The position numbers were made by a program, and so were the translations under genes. Shown in pieces: positions 46,891 to 59,799 of a DNA stretch of 64,000 nucleotides; positions within the stretch are counted from its first letter, which is position 1, and each line of letters begins with the position of its first letter. The notes under the pieces are model-generated. The model had not been told where the DNA came from. It did not search any database and saw only the letters and a program-made list of their open reading frames with translations. Source of the DNA: Oasisia sp. SBJ-2009. Taxonomy: Eukaryota; Annelida; Polychaeta; Sabellida; Siboglinidae. The stretch spans positions 52,319,096-52,383,095 of the forward strand of contig OZ024854.1 of NCBI GenBank assembly GCA_964017155.1. The letters are read 5' to 3'.

Positions 46891-46984
46891 TAGATACATA
46901 TATTATACTAAATATAGGCCTATTATGTGCACACAAGGTTACCAGGGTAGTTGAATAATGCCAAAGATCAATACGCTAAGTGGT

Positions 46985-47210
<226 letters not shown>

Positions 47211-47290
47211 TAGAGTTTGTTGCAGTAGAAATATAAATAGTAGTAGTAATAGAAGATGGAGTAATAACATATTACTAGATCTTCTATAAT

Positions 47291-48681
47291 CTACGGTTCG
47301 TAAGGATCTACCACATCAGCCGTGTTTGCATCATTCTGTCCTGGTCGCATCTGGGCTGCACAACAAATTGTCGAGTCAGTCGTGATTATTCCCATTTCCT
47401 GCTTGGCAGGTAGATTAGGATGTTGGCAAATGCACTGACCTACATAAAACGTGTCTTTCGTCATCACTGGTGTTGTCTTTACAAGTGGCGCTTTGGTCGA
47501 GCTGATGTCTACAACCAACGAGATCATATAACAAGAATATAAATGCAGGGAACATTTACACTTCTATTGTGATGCGATAATAATTAGGATATAGTAATGA
47601 ATGAAATTACTGACCAACTTGTGTAAACGCCATATACACAATGGCATTATAGTTAGACTGTTCTGTTACTTCAACATTACAACAAGTAATACCAGTCTAC
47701 AATTCCACATCAAGCTCGTGTGTGACCTTTGTAAACCACTTACATATCCATTGTTCTTTTATGATACTTTTTAAGGGAATGTTTGTTTCGTACAACATTC
47801 AGTTCAATGCCGCAGTAAAGAATAGGTTAGTGTAGTTGTTTTATAGCATATAATCGAGGAGCAGAGCACATCAGATTAAATCCAACAACACCGTTTGTCT
47901 TCTCTTTATGATGGGAGAATGAATATCGTTCAACCTATGGAACATATGCTTGGCAGATGAATGATCTCCAACTGAGGTCAGCTACATATTAGGTCTGCCT
48001 ATGGTATTTGCTTACATGGTATAAAGCAGACGGGACTTCCGCCATGCGCATTGGGTACGGTACGACTTCCGCCGGGACAACGGAGGGCGCGGCCGTTCAC
48101 CATGAGGTGACCTCGGTGACACCAGTAGTACACGAACCGACTGACACTGTCAGTCAGGTAATAGTTGCCCACAACGTCGTCAGGACATGCTGCAAAGAAT
48201 GCGGTGTTTTCTTTCGCAGTTTACACATTTTGGTTATCTCGAATGACAATCGTTTTGCAGAAAAGCAAACATCCCTTTGTACATAATTATGATAACATTT
48301 GTTTGTTTTACTGTTTTATCTAATGTTTATGAAACCACAGAAGAAAAGTATACATAAGTTTTACAATTTGTCTGCTTTAGTTCAGTGTCCGGCTAGGAAC
48401 AACCGGACCGTAACCGTATGTAAGTATGTTCAAGGCCTTAATTATTCATACTTTCGTAGGATACCCACGCCCACGATCAAAGTCAACTATTCAATGAAAT
48501 TACAAATCTAATTTATTCATAAAAATCAACTACAAATACAACTTTAAAACAAAATTGGATTAATGGGGTTTCATTCTTAATTTTGCAACAGGAATCTATA
48601 CTTACGTATGACAGGTTCCGCCCCAACTCGCACAGAGACGACCCATATGGCGGCCAAACAGGTCGCCAGCAGCCAAGTCAT
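47291..48681 (-). CDS. Small secreted Cys-rich protein, three exons
   Basis: Exons 48606-48681, 48016-48189 and 47291-47508 join in phase 1 at both junctions, giving 155 residues. Exon 1 is a signal peptide (MTWLLATCLAAIWVVSVRVG). Exon 2 (58 residues) has four cysteines (CPDD, YYWCHRG, LRCPGG, SPVCF) in a spacing like a CCP/sushi module without its usual Trp, or a divergent chitin-binding module. Exon 3 starts with a Thr/Pro stretch (STKAPLVKTTPVM) and has four more cysteines (QCICQHP, ICCAA) before a stop. The domain family is not recognised. The same phase and strand as the PAN exons downstream suggest one modular locus with alternative 3' exons. Confidence 0.6.
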
Positions 48682-48699
48682 GCTAACTGGTCGGTGGGT

Positions 48700-49234
48700 A
48701 TAAAGGTCTGCTTGGTCGGTACAACTCCGGGCACAGTCAATGTCTGACGCCAATCACCACGAGTGTAGTACTTATATAGCAATCAAAATTGCATTTTTGA
48801 ATCCCCAGGATACGCTGCTAGTGCTCGCTTGGTAGTTCAGACACGTGCAAAAGAATTGTTTCACGTACGCAGGCAGTCGCCATTTTATGCCTCCGGACTA
48901 AAAACAAATGCTTATTTTTTACGGCTTGACCGAAGTATTGCCAGCGGACACGTCGCTGCACGCAAGCCGAATGGTTTCGGTTTATAGGCTGGCCTAACGA
49001 TCTTGAACGTTGGAATTGTCTGTCAGTCCATCTCATGAACCACTATATATAGATTTAGGACAACGGGTGATTTAAAAAAAAACGCTCATGCAAAAGAGCT
49101 CCTCTTTTAATAAACAGGAAATTTATTATAATTTATAATGTGTATATATGTTTTATGCATTCTATATTACGTTCAACTGGAGAGGAAGTTTTTATTACAA
49201 TTGAATTGTGTTATACCTGAATTTCAACTTTACA
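48700..49234. other. Upstream region of secreted-protein gene
   Basis: No ORF of note. A TATATA-like box in ACTTATATAGC about 90 bases upstream of the start codon may belong to the promoter of the minus-strand gene. Confidence 0.3.
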
Positions 49235-50537
49235 TAGGGGAAGTAGGGGCATGTCCGCACTCTCAGGCATTTCCATACACCCTATTATTTGCGCATCGCG
49301 AAATATCTGGATAGTGGAATCATGCTAAGCAGCAACGTCTAACCCCCAAATCAACCATTTGCATACCTTTTGATAGAACTGAATAAGTAAACAGTTATGA
49401 TATAAAATGTTATTTTCGTAAACCCTGATGTAATTTTACTCATATGTTGTTATGTGTATTACATTAACTGTAAGACATGCATATACATTTTCTTTCATAA
49501 TTCCAAATTGCATTTTAATGTTTTATGATGTGTGAAATAAAGGATACTTTTATAAAGCAGCAATGTCGCGCAATTCAGAATTGTTCACGTGTTGGATGCT
49601 TGGGGCATGTTTGCACAGGCCTGTGCGGTCATGCCCCACTCGCTGTGCAGGCGTATTTCATGCGTCGGTGACTATAATATTATATGTTCTACTTAGATAC
49701 ATATTTAGATACTTCAGTTGCTTACCACAAATATTATAGGAAACGTTGATGTGAGATAGTATAAGATATACTTATTTAAAGTTATCACACATTTATATAT
49801 TTTCATCGCTTCATCATCCGTTAAATAAATAAAGTGTAATTGTTCACAGACAAAAATAACCAAGACGACAAATGATGTATAATCTATAAAATAGAACATT
49901 GCCCGTATACGTTAGTCCATACAAAGCCATGCTCGCACGCCCGACAAACTGAGTTTTGAATTTGACTTTGCGCGGTACGAGACCACATATGCTGTTTTTA
50001 GCTAGAAGGCATCAGACAAGCTGGGTAGCAAACTTTGACTTCACCCGTTACAAATCCATGCTGTTGTTTGCTTTGACTCTTAAGGAGGAATAAACGTGGA
50101 CTATGATTCAAAGCCACTATTTTCTAAATGTTACTTATATATGAAAACTTCAAACCTTTGATTTGTGTTCTCTGGTGTTTCTTGTAAGTTTTTTTTAAAC
50201 GTAATGCACGTGCCTGTAGCCTACACATACCAATACATATTATTACTGCAGTTAATAGTCACCTCTGTGAGACCAGCTGTTGCTTCACCCTTCTTGGGGC
50301 ATAACCGCACAAAGTGTGCGGCTATGCCCCGTACGTTGGGGCATGTCCGCACAAAGGTATGCCTCTACATTTGACAAAATATTTAAATATCTGATGGGAT
50401 ATGGGATTTCTTAACTAACTAACAACAAAGTAATGATTGTTCATTCTGAATGCTAAATATTACCCTCTTAGCACACACAGTGCATTTTCTATGGCGTGTT
50501 TCGCCTTAAGTGTGCGGACATGTCCCTACTTCCCCTA
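49235..50537. mobile_element. 1.3-kb non-autonomous DNA transposon with TA target duplication
   Basis: The ends are GGGGAAGTAGGGGCATGTCC plus GCAC (49237-49260) and its complement at 50512-50535, with 23 of 24 bases matching, flanked by TA on both sides. Copies of GGGGCATGTCCGCAC or its complement recur inside at about 49602-49638 and 50296-50356, partly as palindromes. There is no transposase. TA duplication and short inverted ends fit the Tc1/mariner/pogo group. Confidence 0.85.
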
Positions 50538-50933
50538 CACTGTATATACAAAGACGAAAGGAGTAGGAAAATATTATGTATAAGATGTATATACTAATGT
50601 TTTACAATTTTAAATAAACAACTATGTTATCACTTCTACGACTTTGTTGCTCGCGTTAATGTTGTTATTATAGTCTCAGTATGCAGGTATTGCAGTACCT
50701 CAGGTATTGCAATACCTCAGGGAGTTTGACGCCCCTGCCATGCAGAGTTGTAAACCACTGCCTTGTGGTATAGGTTCTTGTCAGAACCGAAGGCTAAGGA
50801 AGCAAACCCTAAACAGAAAACCATGTCACTGTGGCAGCATCAAGGGCGGTTGGTGCATAGAACTCCCAACATCTCTCGACCAGCCACTGCACGGACAAAT
50901 AGTTTGCGCCTGTCTTGACATGTTCTTGACGGT

Positions 50934-51834
50934 GTGAGACCTCTGTTTGTTCCCCGAGAGAGTGTCGCTAGTAACTTGCAAAAGCCAGCGGCACTTCAAC
51001 ACTTTTTGCAAGCAGCTTCCATGAAATGTACGAAACTCCGTACCGGATCGGCCGTCGCCCGGGTTACCAAGGACCGCGCTGCTCGACCTCATCTTCCGTC
51101 GACAGTGGAAAATCAGCTAGGAAGAAGAAGACAAAGAAGACAACTACTGACAATTGGACAATGGAACGTCAGGACTCTCCTCGACCGAGAAGGAGCTAAC
51201 CGACCAGAAAGACATGCGGCACTAGTAGCAATGGAACTTGCCAAATACAACATCGACATCGCCGCCCTATGTGAAACAAGGTTCTCAGAGTCTGGTAGTC
51301 TCAACGATTTGGAATACTCTTTCTTCTGGAGTGGTAAACCCGAAGGAGAAAGAAAGTAGGCCGGAGTGGCCTTTGCTATCAAAAAGGATATCATCACAAA
51401 GCTGACAGAAATGCCACGGCCGGTAAGCGACAGAATCATGACGATGAGAGTACCTCTGAGCAAGGACAACTTTGCTACAATTATCATCGTGTATGCTCCG
51501 ACAATGACAAACCCAGATAAAAACAAGGAGGCCTTCTACAACCAGCTGGCAAGTGTGCTCAGTGGCATCCCTCGTACAGATTAGCTACTGCTGATAGGAG
51601 ACTTCAATGCGAGGATAGGAAAAGACAATGACAAGTGGCCCTTGGTTATGGGCAAACATGGGATTGGGAAATGCAACTCCAATGGCGAGCGTCTACTGGC
51701 TCTGTGCTGTGAGTTTGAACTGACAGTGACGAACACCATGTTCAAGTAGAAGGATGAACGCAAGACCACCTGGATGCATCCTCGTTCGAAACACTGGCAT
51801 ATGATCGACTTCATCATCACGAGGTGTCGGGATT
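50934..51834 (+). pseudogene. RTE-like LINE endonuclease part
   Basis: Open from 50934 to a TAG at 51357, then to TAGs at 51583 and 51748. Conserved features are NVRT near the start, CETRFSE (catalytic Glu) and GDFNARIG (Asp/Asn). The reading resumes after the inserted LINE at MDIHSTRVMRGANCWTDHQM (terminal Asp-His of the endonuclease), so the insertion separated the catalytic residues of one domain. Confidence 0.85.
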
Positions 51835-53572
51835 TTTTTTATAATTATTACAAGCATTTATAAAGCGCCATATCTCCGGGACCAGCCCGTTCATAGGCGC
51901 GTACACACATTACAATAAAATGTACATAGGATCATACAAAAGATATCTAAACATGAATAGCATGGTATATATACATGTGCATAGCTAGGTATAGGATATT
52001 GTTTCTAAGATTGCGTAAATATAAATTTTATGAATAAGATTAATTTAAAACGTAAAACATAATTATTATATAATAAAATAATAATACCGAAATTAATATT
52101 TAAAATAAATAAATATGTATATAAAATAATAATAAATTTGTTATAAAATAATAATAAATTTGTTATAAAATAATACTAATACAAGTAATGATTCATAAAA
52201 TACATTATCATGAGAGTGTCACACAGAACAGTTCCTCATTGGTAGTACGCTAGTTTAAATAAATGTGTCTTGAGGAGGGTCTTGAATTTTGACTGACGAA
52301 TGTTTTCTGGCAAACTGTTCCAAAGCGCTGGTCCAGACACCGAGAAAGCCCGCCTGCCGTAGCCCTCCAGATGGTAGCGCGGAACCACGAGCAGACACTG
52401 ATCAGCTGACCGGAGGTTACGGTTCGGCGAGTATGGTGTTACAAGATCTTGAATGTATTTGGGTGCAAGCTCGTGCAAGGCAGAAAACACAAGTACTAGT
52501 AGTTTATACTGGAGACGCCAGCGAACCGGAAGCCAGTGCAACTTAATCAGTACCGGAGTAATATGCTGGTGTTTTCGCTGCCTTGCGATCAGTCTCGCTG
52601 CTGAATTTTGCACCATCTGCAATTTGGTCATGAGTACCTCCGTAATCCCATACAATAACGCGTTGCCGTAATCCAGCCGCGATATCACTAGGGCATGTAC
52701 AATTGTCTTACACGCTTCTGTAGTAAGACAGTGTCTTATCTTTGAGATTGCGTAAAGATGGTAGTACGCAGCCTTGCACATGCGCGACACCGGTGACGAC
52801 ATTGTCAATTCACAGTCGATCATAATCCCGAGGTTTCGGATGGTTAGTGATGGCACAATGTTACATCCGCATACACTAACACAAGAGACGTCTTGCAGAT
52901 GTTTACGATTTGGCGCCGATATGATAATTGCTTCGGTCTTGCTTTCATTGAGCAGGAGATTGTGGTCTGACATCCACAATCTCGCTTCTTCAATGCATCG
53001 TTCGACGCGACAGACTGCATCGGCAGTGTCTCCATCCGGCACTCTACTCGGGTCAACATATAGTTGGGCGTCATCTGCATAGAGATGGTACTGAAGTTGA
53101 TGTTTTCTGAAGATAGCACCCAATGGCAGCGTATAGATGGAGAAGAGGACTGGGCCCAACACAGATCCTTGTGGGATGCCTGATTCGATCAACGTTCTAT
53201 GCGAATTGTGGCTGCCAATGCGCACTGTGTGAGTCCGGTTTGACATGTACGATTCCAGCCATTTCAGTGCAGTGCCTTCAATTCCTATGCTGCGCATCTG
53301 GCCGATTAACACTGAGTGGTCAACTGTGTCAAACGCAGCGCTCATATCGAGCAGCACTTTCAGCACACCTTTCGTTTTGTCGACGGAATTAAGGTGGTCG
53401 TTTTGGATACGCACCAGCGCTGTCTCGGTGCTGTGATATTTTCGGTATGCACTCTGAAAAATGTCCAATAAATCATTGTTGTCTAGATGGTGACGAAGTT
53501 GTATTGCTACGTGACGTTCCAGCAACTTTGAAACAAAAGACAAATTTGATATTGGCCGGTAATTGTTAAAGA
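51835..53572 (-). mobile_element. L2/CR1-like LINE inserted in the RTE-like LINE
   Basis: A 5'-truncated minus-strand LINE whose 3' end is GCGCTTTATAAATGC followed by A-rich sequence at 51835. Removing it rejoins the host frame (RCRD-K-MDIHSTRV). GAT on the left and GATAA on the right may be remnants of a short target duplication. It is relatively young because its RT frame is open. Confidence 0.88.
52236..53570 (-). pseudogene. LINE reverse transcriptase, 5' truncated but open
   Basis: The frame is uninterrupted: NNYRPISNLSFVSKLLER, VLLDMSAAFDTVDHSVLI (catalytic Asp), SGIPQGSVLGPVLFSIY, LYADDAQLY (catalytic YADD), LVISRLDYGNALLYGI, HITPVLIKLHWLPV, GPALWNSLPENIRQ, ending HLFKLAYYQ. It lacks the endonuclease, so it cannot move by itself. 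The first residues (53630-53571) are read-through from the flanking RTE-like element. Confidence 0.9.
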
Positions 53573-55990
53573 TAAGATGGACATCCACAGTACCCGAGTC
53601 ATGCGTGGAGCAAACTGCTGGACCGATCACCAGATGCTGAGGTCAAAAGTGGCTTTCAGAATACGACAAAAGCACAACAGGCAAGGGACAAATAAGCCGA
53701 CCAAGTTCAACACTGCAAAACTAAGTACCATCAGCCATAGGGAGAGTTTTGAGCAGGAGATGGACAGTGCTCTCGCCCAATGGGAGGAGAAGGAAAACTC
53801 AACACCAGACGAGGAATGGGCAGCTCTGCAGCAGGTCGTGTACAACACAGCCAAGACATATCTTGGCAAGCCAGACAGAAAAAAACAGGACTGGTTCGAC
53901 CCCAACGACCAGGAGCTACAGATTCTTATGAGCAGAAGAGACCAAGCCCACCAGAGAGTGTTGCAAACCAGGAGCACTAGATCCACCACTGTTGCATACA
54001 AAGATGCCTGCAGACTGCTACAAAAACACACCCGTGCTCTGAAGTCGGACTGGTGGGAAAGGAAGGCAGTGGAGCTGCAGAGAGCTGCTGACAGAAATAA
54101 CATGAAGGGCTTCTACAGTGGACTGAAGGAAGTGTGGGGACCCAAGAAGAAGAGACCTGTTCAACTGAAATCAACAGGTGGAATGCAACCTTCTCTGACA
54201 GCAAGAGAGTTGTGGCAAAATGGAGTGAACACTTCCAGAAGCTACTGAACGTCCCTAGCGACATAGATCACGAAGCTCTGGACACCATCCCGCAGCGCAT
54301 TACCAAGACAAGCCTCGATGAGATTCCAACTATGGATGAGATGGCTAGAACAGTCGCCGGCCTGAAAGATGGCAAAGCACCTGGAGGAGATGGAATTCCT
54401 GCAGACGTATGGAAGCATGGAGGAGACAATCTGTTCAGCAGACTGCACCAACTAATCATCAATGCCTGGGAGATGGGTTCTGTACCACAAGCATTGAAGG
54501 ATGCCAGCATTATAACTATCTACAAGTAAGGTGATCGAACAGACTGTGGGAACTACAGAGGAATATCTCTTCTTTCCATAGCAGGCAAGATCTTCGCCAA
54601 GATCGTCCTCAACAGACTATCTACCCACATAACACCAGAGGTAGTTCCAGAGACACAATGTGGCTTCAGAGGTAACCGGAGCACCATAGATATGATATTT
54701 TGTCTCCGACAACTACAAGAAAAGTGCATTGAGCAGGACCGACCACTGTACATGGTATTTGTCGACTTCAGTAAGGCGTTCGATACAGTTGGGAGGACTG
54801 GACTATGGCAGCTACTGAAGAAGTATGGCTGCCCAGAGAAGTTCACAACAATGATCGAGGCACTACATACCGGAATGGTGGCGAATGTTAGTGTTGGAGG
54901 GGAAGTTCAGGGTCACAAATGGGGTCAAGCAAGGTTGTGTACTGGCCCCCACGCTCTTTTCCATCATCCTATCAGCAATGCTCGACGATGCTTTCCGAGA
55001 CATGGGGGATGGCGTCTACATACAGTCCAGACAGAGCGCTGACCTATTCAATGTCGCACACTTCAGAGCGAAGACCAAGACAACTCGGATACTGATGAGA
55101 GAGCTGCTATTCGCAGATGACAGTGCACTGGTTGCACACTCTGCTGAAGAGATGCAGAAATAGTGGTTGCTTTCTCCAATGCGTCAAAGAAGTTCGGCCT
55201 GAAGATTAACATCAAGAAGACCGAGGTGCTGTACCAACCCAACTCTACAAGAACCCGAGAGGAGGTTATCATGGTTGATGGAAACAAGCTGAATTCTGTT
55301 CTGGAATTCACCTACCTCGGAAGCACTATATCAAGTGACGGATGCATTGACGATGAAATACAGAGGAGGATGGCCAAGGCTAGTGCATCCTTCGGCCGAC
55401 TACGCCAGAGACTCTGGAACAACCACCATGTGTCCATGCGGGTTAAAGGCAAGATCTACCGTGCAATCGTGCTGTCCACCCTCCTATACGGAGCCGAGGC
55501 CTGGACAGTGTACAGACGACAGGTGAAAAAGCTGCATGCCTTCATGATGCGACATCTCGTTCGAACATGAGAATAACCTGGATGGACAAAGTGAAAAAAA
55601 AGGAAATACTCGAACGGACAGGGCTGCCATCTATGGAAGATCTTCTGATCAGAAAGAATCTCCGATGGACTGAACACTTCATGAGGATGTCACCAAGTCC
55701 CACCCTGCCCTACCCCGCCCACCTCCACAACAGTGGCAAGTACCCAAGGTTATACACTTGTAACCCAGACTACCATGAAGAACAAGCAAAACAACGTCAC
55801 TACCGCTACCAAAGCAGGTTCTCTACTCCCAACGGTGTTCTGATCACAGAAAGAGAGGGCGCCCTCGTCTCCGGTTCAAAGATACCATCAAGAGAAACCT
55901 GAAGCTGAGAGACATAAAGATCGTCTCATGGACATCACTCTCACAGCAGAGAGATAAATGGAGAGCAACAGTCAAGTGATGGAAGCAGTC
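53573..55990 (+). pseudogene. RTE-like LINE: end of endonuclease, linker and reverse transcriptase
   Basis: Pieces in order: WTDHQMLRSKVAFRIR (53613 on), LNVPSDIDHEALDTIPQR, GKAPGGDGIPADVWKHGG, NYRGISLLSIAGKIFAKI, FVDFSKAFDTVGRTGLW, NGVKQGCVLAPTLFSIIL, ELLFADDSALVAH (catalytic FADD), EFTYLGSTISSDGCID, VLSTLLYGAEAWTVYRRQ, then MRITWMDKVKKKEILERTGL. All RT motifs survive but are spread over at least four frames with stops. Confidence 0.9.
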
Positions 55991-56409
55991 TTTGTCGCTT
56001 CGCGACCGACAGCATGATGATGATGAATGATAGTCTGAGTTATAAACCAAAGATAGATTTTTATGAATATTTTTTATGAATATATAAAAAGATATTTAAG
56101 TGACTGACACGACAAACTCAACCAACCAGTGGTCGTGTCTAGTGGCATAATAGTCAGCGACAGGATTACGCACATCGATCCGCTATGTTGTATACATGAG
56201 TGCATGCTTAGGTGTTTGCGTAACACTGGCATGTCCATGTCAAGAAACAACCAACGTACATATGTGCTTGTAAAACGGTTGTGGTAATGCAACACGGTGG
56301 AATGACAACACAAGCAACAAAGAACTCACGCGGTCAAACGATTGTAACTAAAATGTTAGAATGTAGGCTCCCCCTATCCTGGAGACGAACCATGCAACAT
56401 ACGAGTATC

Positions 56410-57305
<896 letters not shown>

Positions 57306-57309
57306 ACGA

Positions 57310-57800
57310 AATATCTCTAGTCTGCATAGTCCACGAGCCAAAGGCATTCGTCCAACTAGGTGGCACCAATGATACAAGTCAAGTGTCACACTCAGGGACT
57401 ATGATGTCGATCGATTATACAAGTTAGTATGTATATGCCGGGTTATAGTTTCTCTCCCGTTTTACAAATAAAATATATGAAAAATTGCGCTGAAACTCAA
57501 AGTAAGACATCAATGAGGTTTGTATCCGTGCGTGCTTCTGGAACCATCATGATTAATCATATTTTAGATAAGATTCCCACCCATCCTTTAAAATTCGAAA
57601 TCGTCCCGTAATTAAGAAATAAATAGTCTATTGAGTCATTTATAAATGGGACGGAGGTCCGCCTCTTGTTTTTCCGTGTTGAAGGTGACGACAATAGCTT
57701 TAGAACAAAGGGAACGTGGTTCGTTGTGCCAATGATGTCGTATGTGAAATCATATTACAGACAAAAACACGCCGAAGGTTACAATGCGACAGTTCGCTGT
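57310..57800. other. Stretch with no recognised gene
   Basis: No open frame with homology and no repeat recognised. Confidence 0.4.
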
Positions 57801-57807
57801 GCCCTAC

Positions 57808-58425
57808 ACTACCATAGCACATGCAGGCACAGGTGTGTTGTGGCCTACATGGGATGTCAATGAACACGACCATAGCACATACAGGCCCAGGTGTGCTGTG
57901 GTCTACATGGGATGTCAATGAAGACGACCATAGCACATGCAGGCACAGGTGTGCTGTGGCCTACATGGGATGTCAATGAACAAGACCATAGCACATGCAG
58001 CCACAGGTGTGCTGTGGTCTACATGGGATGTCAATGAATAAGACCATAGCATATGCAGGCACAGGTGTGCTGTGGTCTACATGGGATGTCAATGAAGACG
58101 ACCATAGCACATGCAGGCACAGGTGTGCTGTGGTCTACATGGGATGTCAATGAAGACGACCATAGCACATGCAGGCACAGGTGTGCTGTGGTCTACATGG
58201 GATGTCAATGAAGACGACCATAGCATATGCAGGCACAGGTGTGCTGTGGTCTACATGGGATGTCAATGAAGACGACCATAGCACATGCAGGCACAGGTGT
58301 GCTGTGATCTACTTGGGATGTCAATGAAGACGACCATAGCACATGCAGGCTCAGGTGTGCTGTGGCCTACATGGGATGTCAATGAACACGACCATAGCAC
58401 ATGCAGGCCCAGGTGTGCTGTGGCG
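57808..58425. repeat. 58-bp minisatellite, about 10.5 units
   Basis: Units carry ACAGGTGTGCTGTGG, CTACATGGGATGTCAATGA and CCATAGCACATGCAGGC. They alternate between GTCTACATGG and GCCTACATGG, and between AAGACGACC, ACACGACC and ACAAGACC. Confidence 0.93.
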
Positions 58426-58429
58426 GTGT

Positions 58430-59590
58430 GTGCCCGCCTACTACACACGCGGTGTCGGCATCAACACATCGCACCGCGTCATCGTTGCGAGCTTACGACC
58501 ACAGTCCTGTACTTAACAACATTGTATATATAATTACCCACCCAAACCGAGAACACAGACAGCTGCGTTTACCTTGACATAAAATACCGGCTTTGAACCA
58601 TCGCGCAAAACAGTCGACCATATGTACGTTACATAATGCCAGCTCGCAACATCTTTGTAAGCCCGGTATTCATCTGACGGGATTTGTACCCAGGCAAAAC
58701 TAAGCCCTATAACTAGCCTTGGCGGGTTGCGCCGAAACGGCGACGAGGTTGCAAATTAATACAATAATAACAATATTTGTAAAACGTCTATTGCGCGTAT
58801 ATCGTTAAGAAGTTCAAGCTCAGAGGCGCAACAAACACAATCATTTGTCTAATCATACACGGGGACAGGCAAAAGTTGTCACTGGAGCATGCAACCGCCG
58901 AAATCCCTCTGCTTTACGTTTATTGCAAAACTAAACATATCCTGCTATGGATGTTAACTCCCACGAAATACGTGGACGAAGTTGAACTGCCGTACACCGC
59001 AGTAGCGAACGGGCGTGTGTCGGTTTAACGCGTGCACGTAGCCTACGGTTGGAAACTGTCCGAACCCAGCGCGCACGAACAGGGTGCGTGCCGGCGAACA
59101 GACCCCAGCGTCTATAGGTGACTGTTGTGCCGCGCTCCAAATCATAGCCGTATTGGCCGACGTTAAGTGTAATGTAAAAGGTCCGTTGAGAATATTCACT
59201 TTCTTTCTTGGTAGTTGCGTCTCTTACCAAGAGGATATTAGAATGGAAATAAATAAAAAGTCCTTCACTACCGAACATTGTATTTATAGCATATGTCTTA
59301 TGTCTGCATCCACACTTCATTGCATTCTGCACTAGTTCAAGGACTGATGATTCCAACATGAAACAGAAACAACATGATGCTTTACTATATCCAAATTCTC
59401 ACCAAGCTGAGCTAGAGATTGAACGCACGGATGACCACCGCCAGCGTTTCTCCTTGTCGCTGTTATGTAATGGACCCGACGACTGTATAGAATGCGTTCA
59501 CTGGTTAGTCAAATGTCTGCCCAGAATGTTCTACGACGAAAGGAAACAAACTGTTGTGTTATCGTGGATGCAGGTGTTGTCGTTGATGCG
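58430..59590. other. Stretch with no recognised gene
   Basis: A CpG-rich section at about 58960-59140 is open on both strands but has no domain or convincing splice sites. Confidence 0.35.
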
Positions 59591-59592
59591 GA

Positions 59593-59595
<3 letters not shown>

Positions 59596-59647
<52 letters not shown>

Positions 59648-59788
59648 GGTGGTGGTGGTGGTGGTGGTGGTGGTGGTGGTGGTGGTGGTGGTGGTGGTGG
59701 TGGTGGTGGTGGTGGTGGTGGTGGTGGTGGTGGTGGTGGTGGTGGTGGTGGTGGTGGTGGTGGTGGTGGTGGTGGTGGTGGTGGTGGT
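59596..59788. repeat. (GTT)n then (GGT)n microsatellite
   Basis: About 12 TTG units followed by about 52 GGT units. Poly-Val, poly-Gly, poly-Pro and poly-Thr open frames are artefacts. Confidence 0.97.
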
Positions 59789-59799
59789 AACTTCATTCC

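Larger units (their letters stand above)
50682..56031 (+). mobile_element. RTE-like LINE, decayed and interrupted
   Basis: The element begins with GCAGGTATTGCAGTACC. It has an AP-endonuclease part (IGQWNVRTLLDREGANRPER, YNIDIAALCETRFSES, LLLIGDFNARIG), an interruption by another LINE (51835-53572), then the linker and RT. It ends near GATGATGATGAATGAT. The combined order is like the CFDP2-annotated RTE-type elements. In-frame stops at 51357, 51583, 51748, 54527 and 55161 and frameshifts near 54150 and 54920 make it inactive. Confidence 0.85.

Noticed and set aside
58931..59359. Minus-strand open frame of 142 codons
   Set aside because: CpG-rich and open on both strands, with no recognisable domain, signal peptide or convincing splice border.
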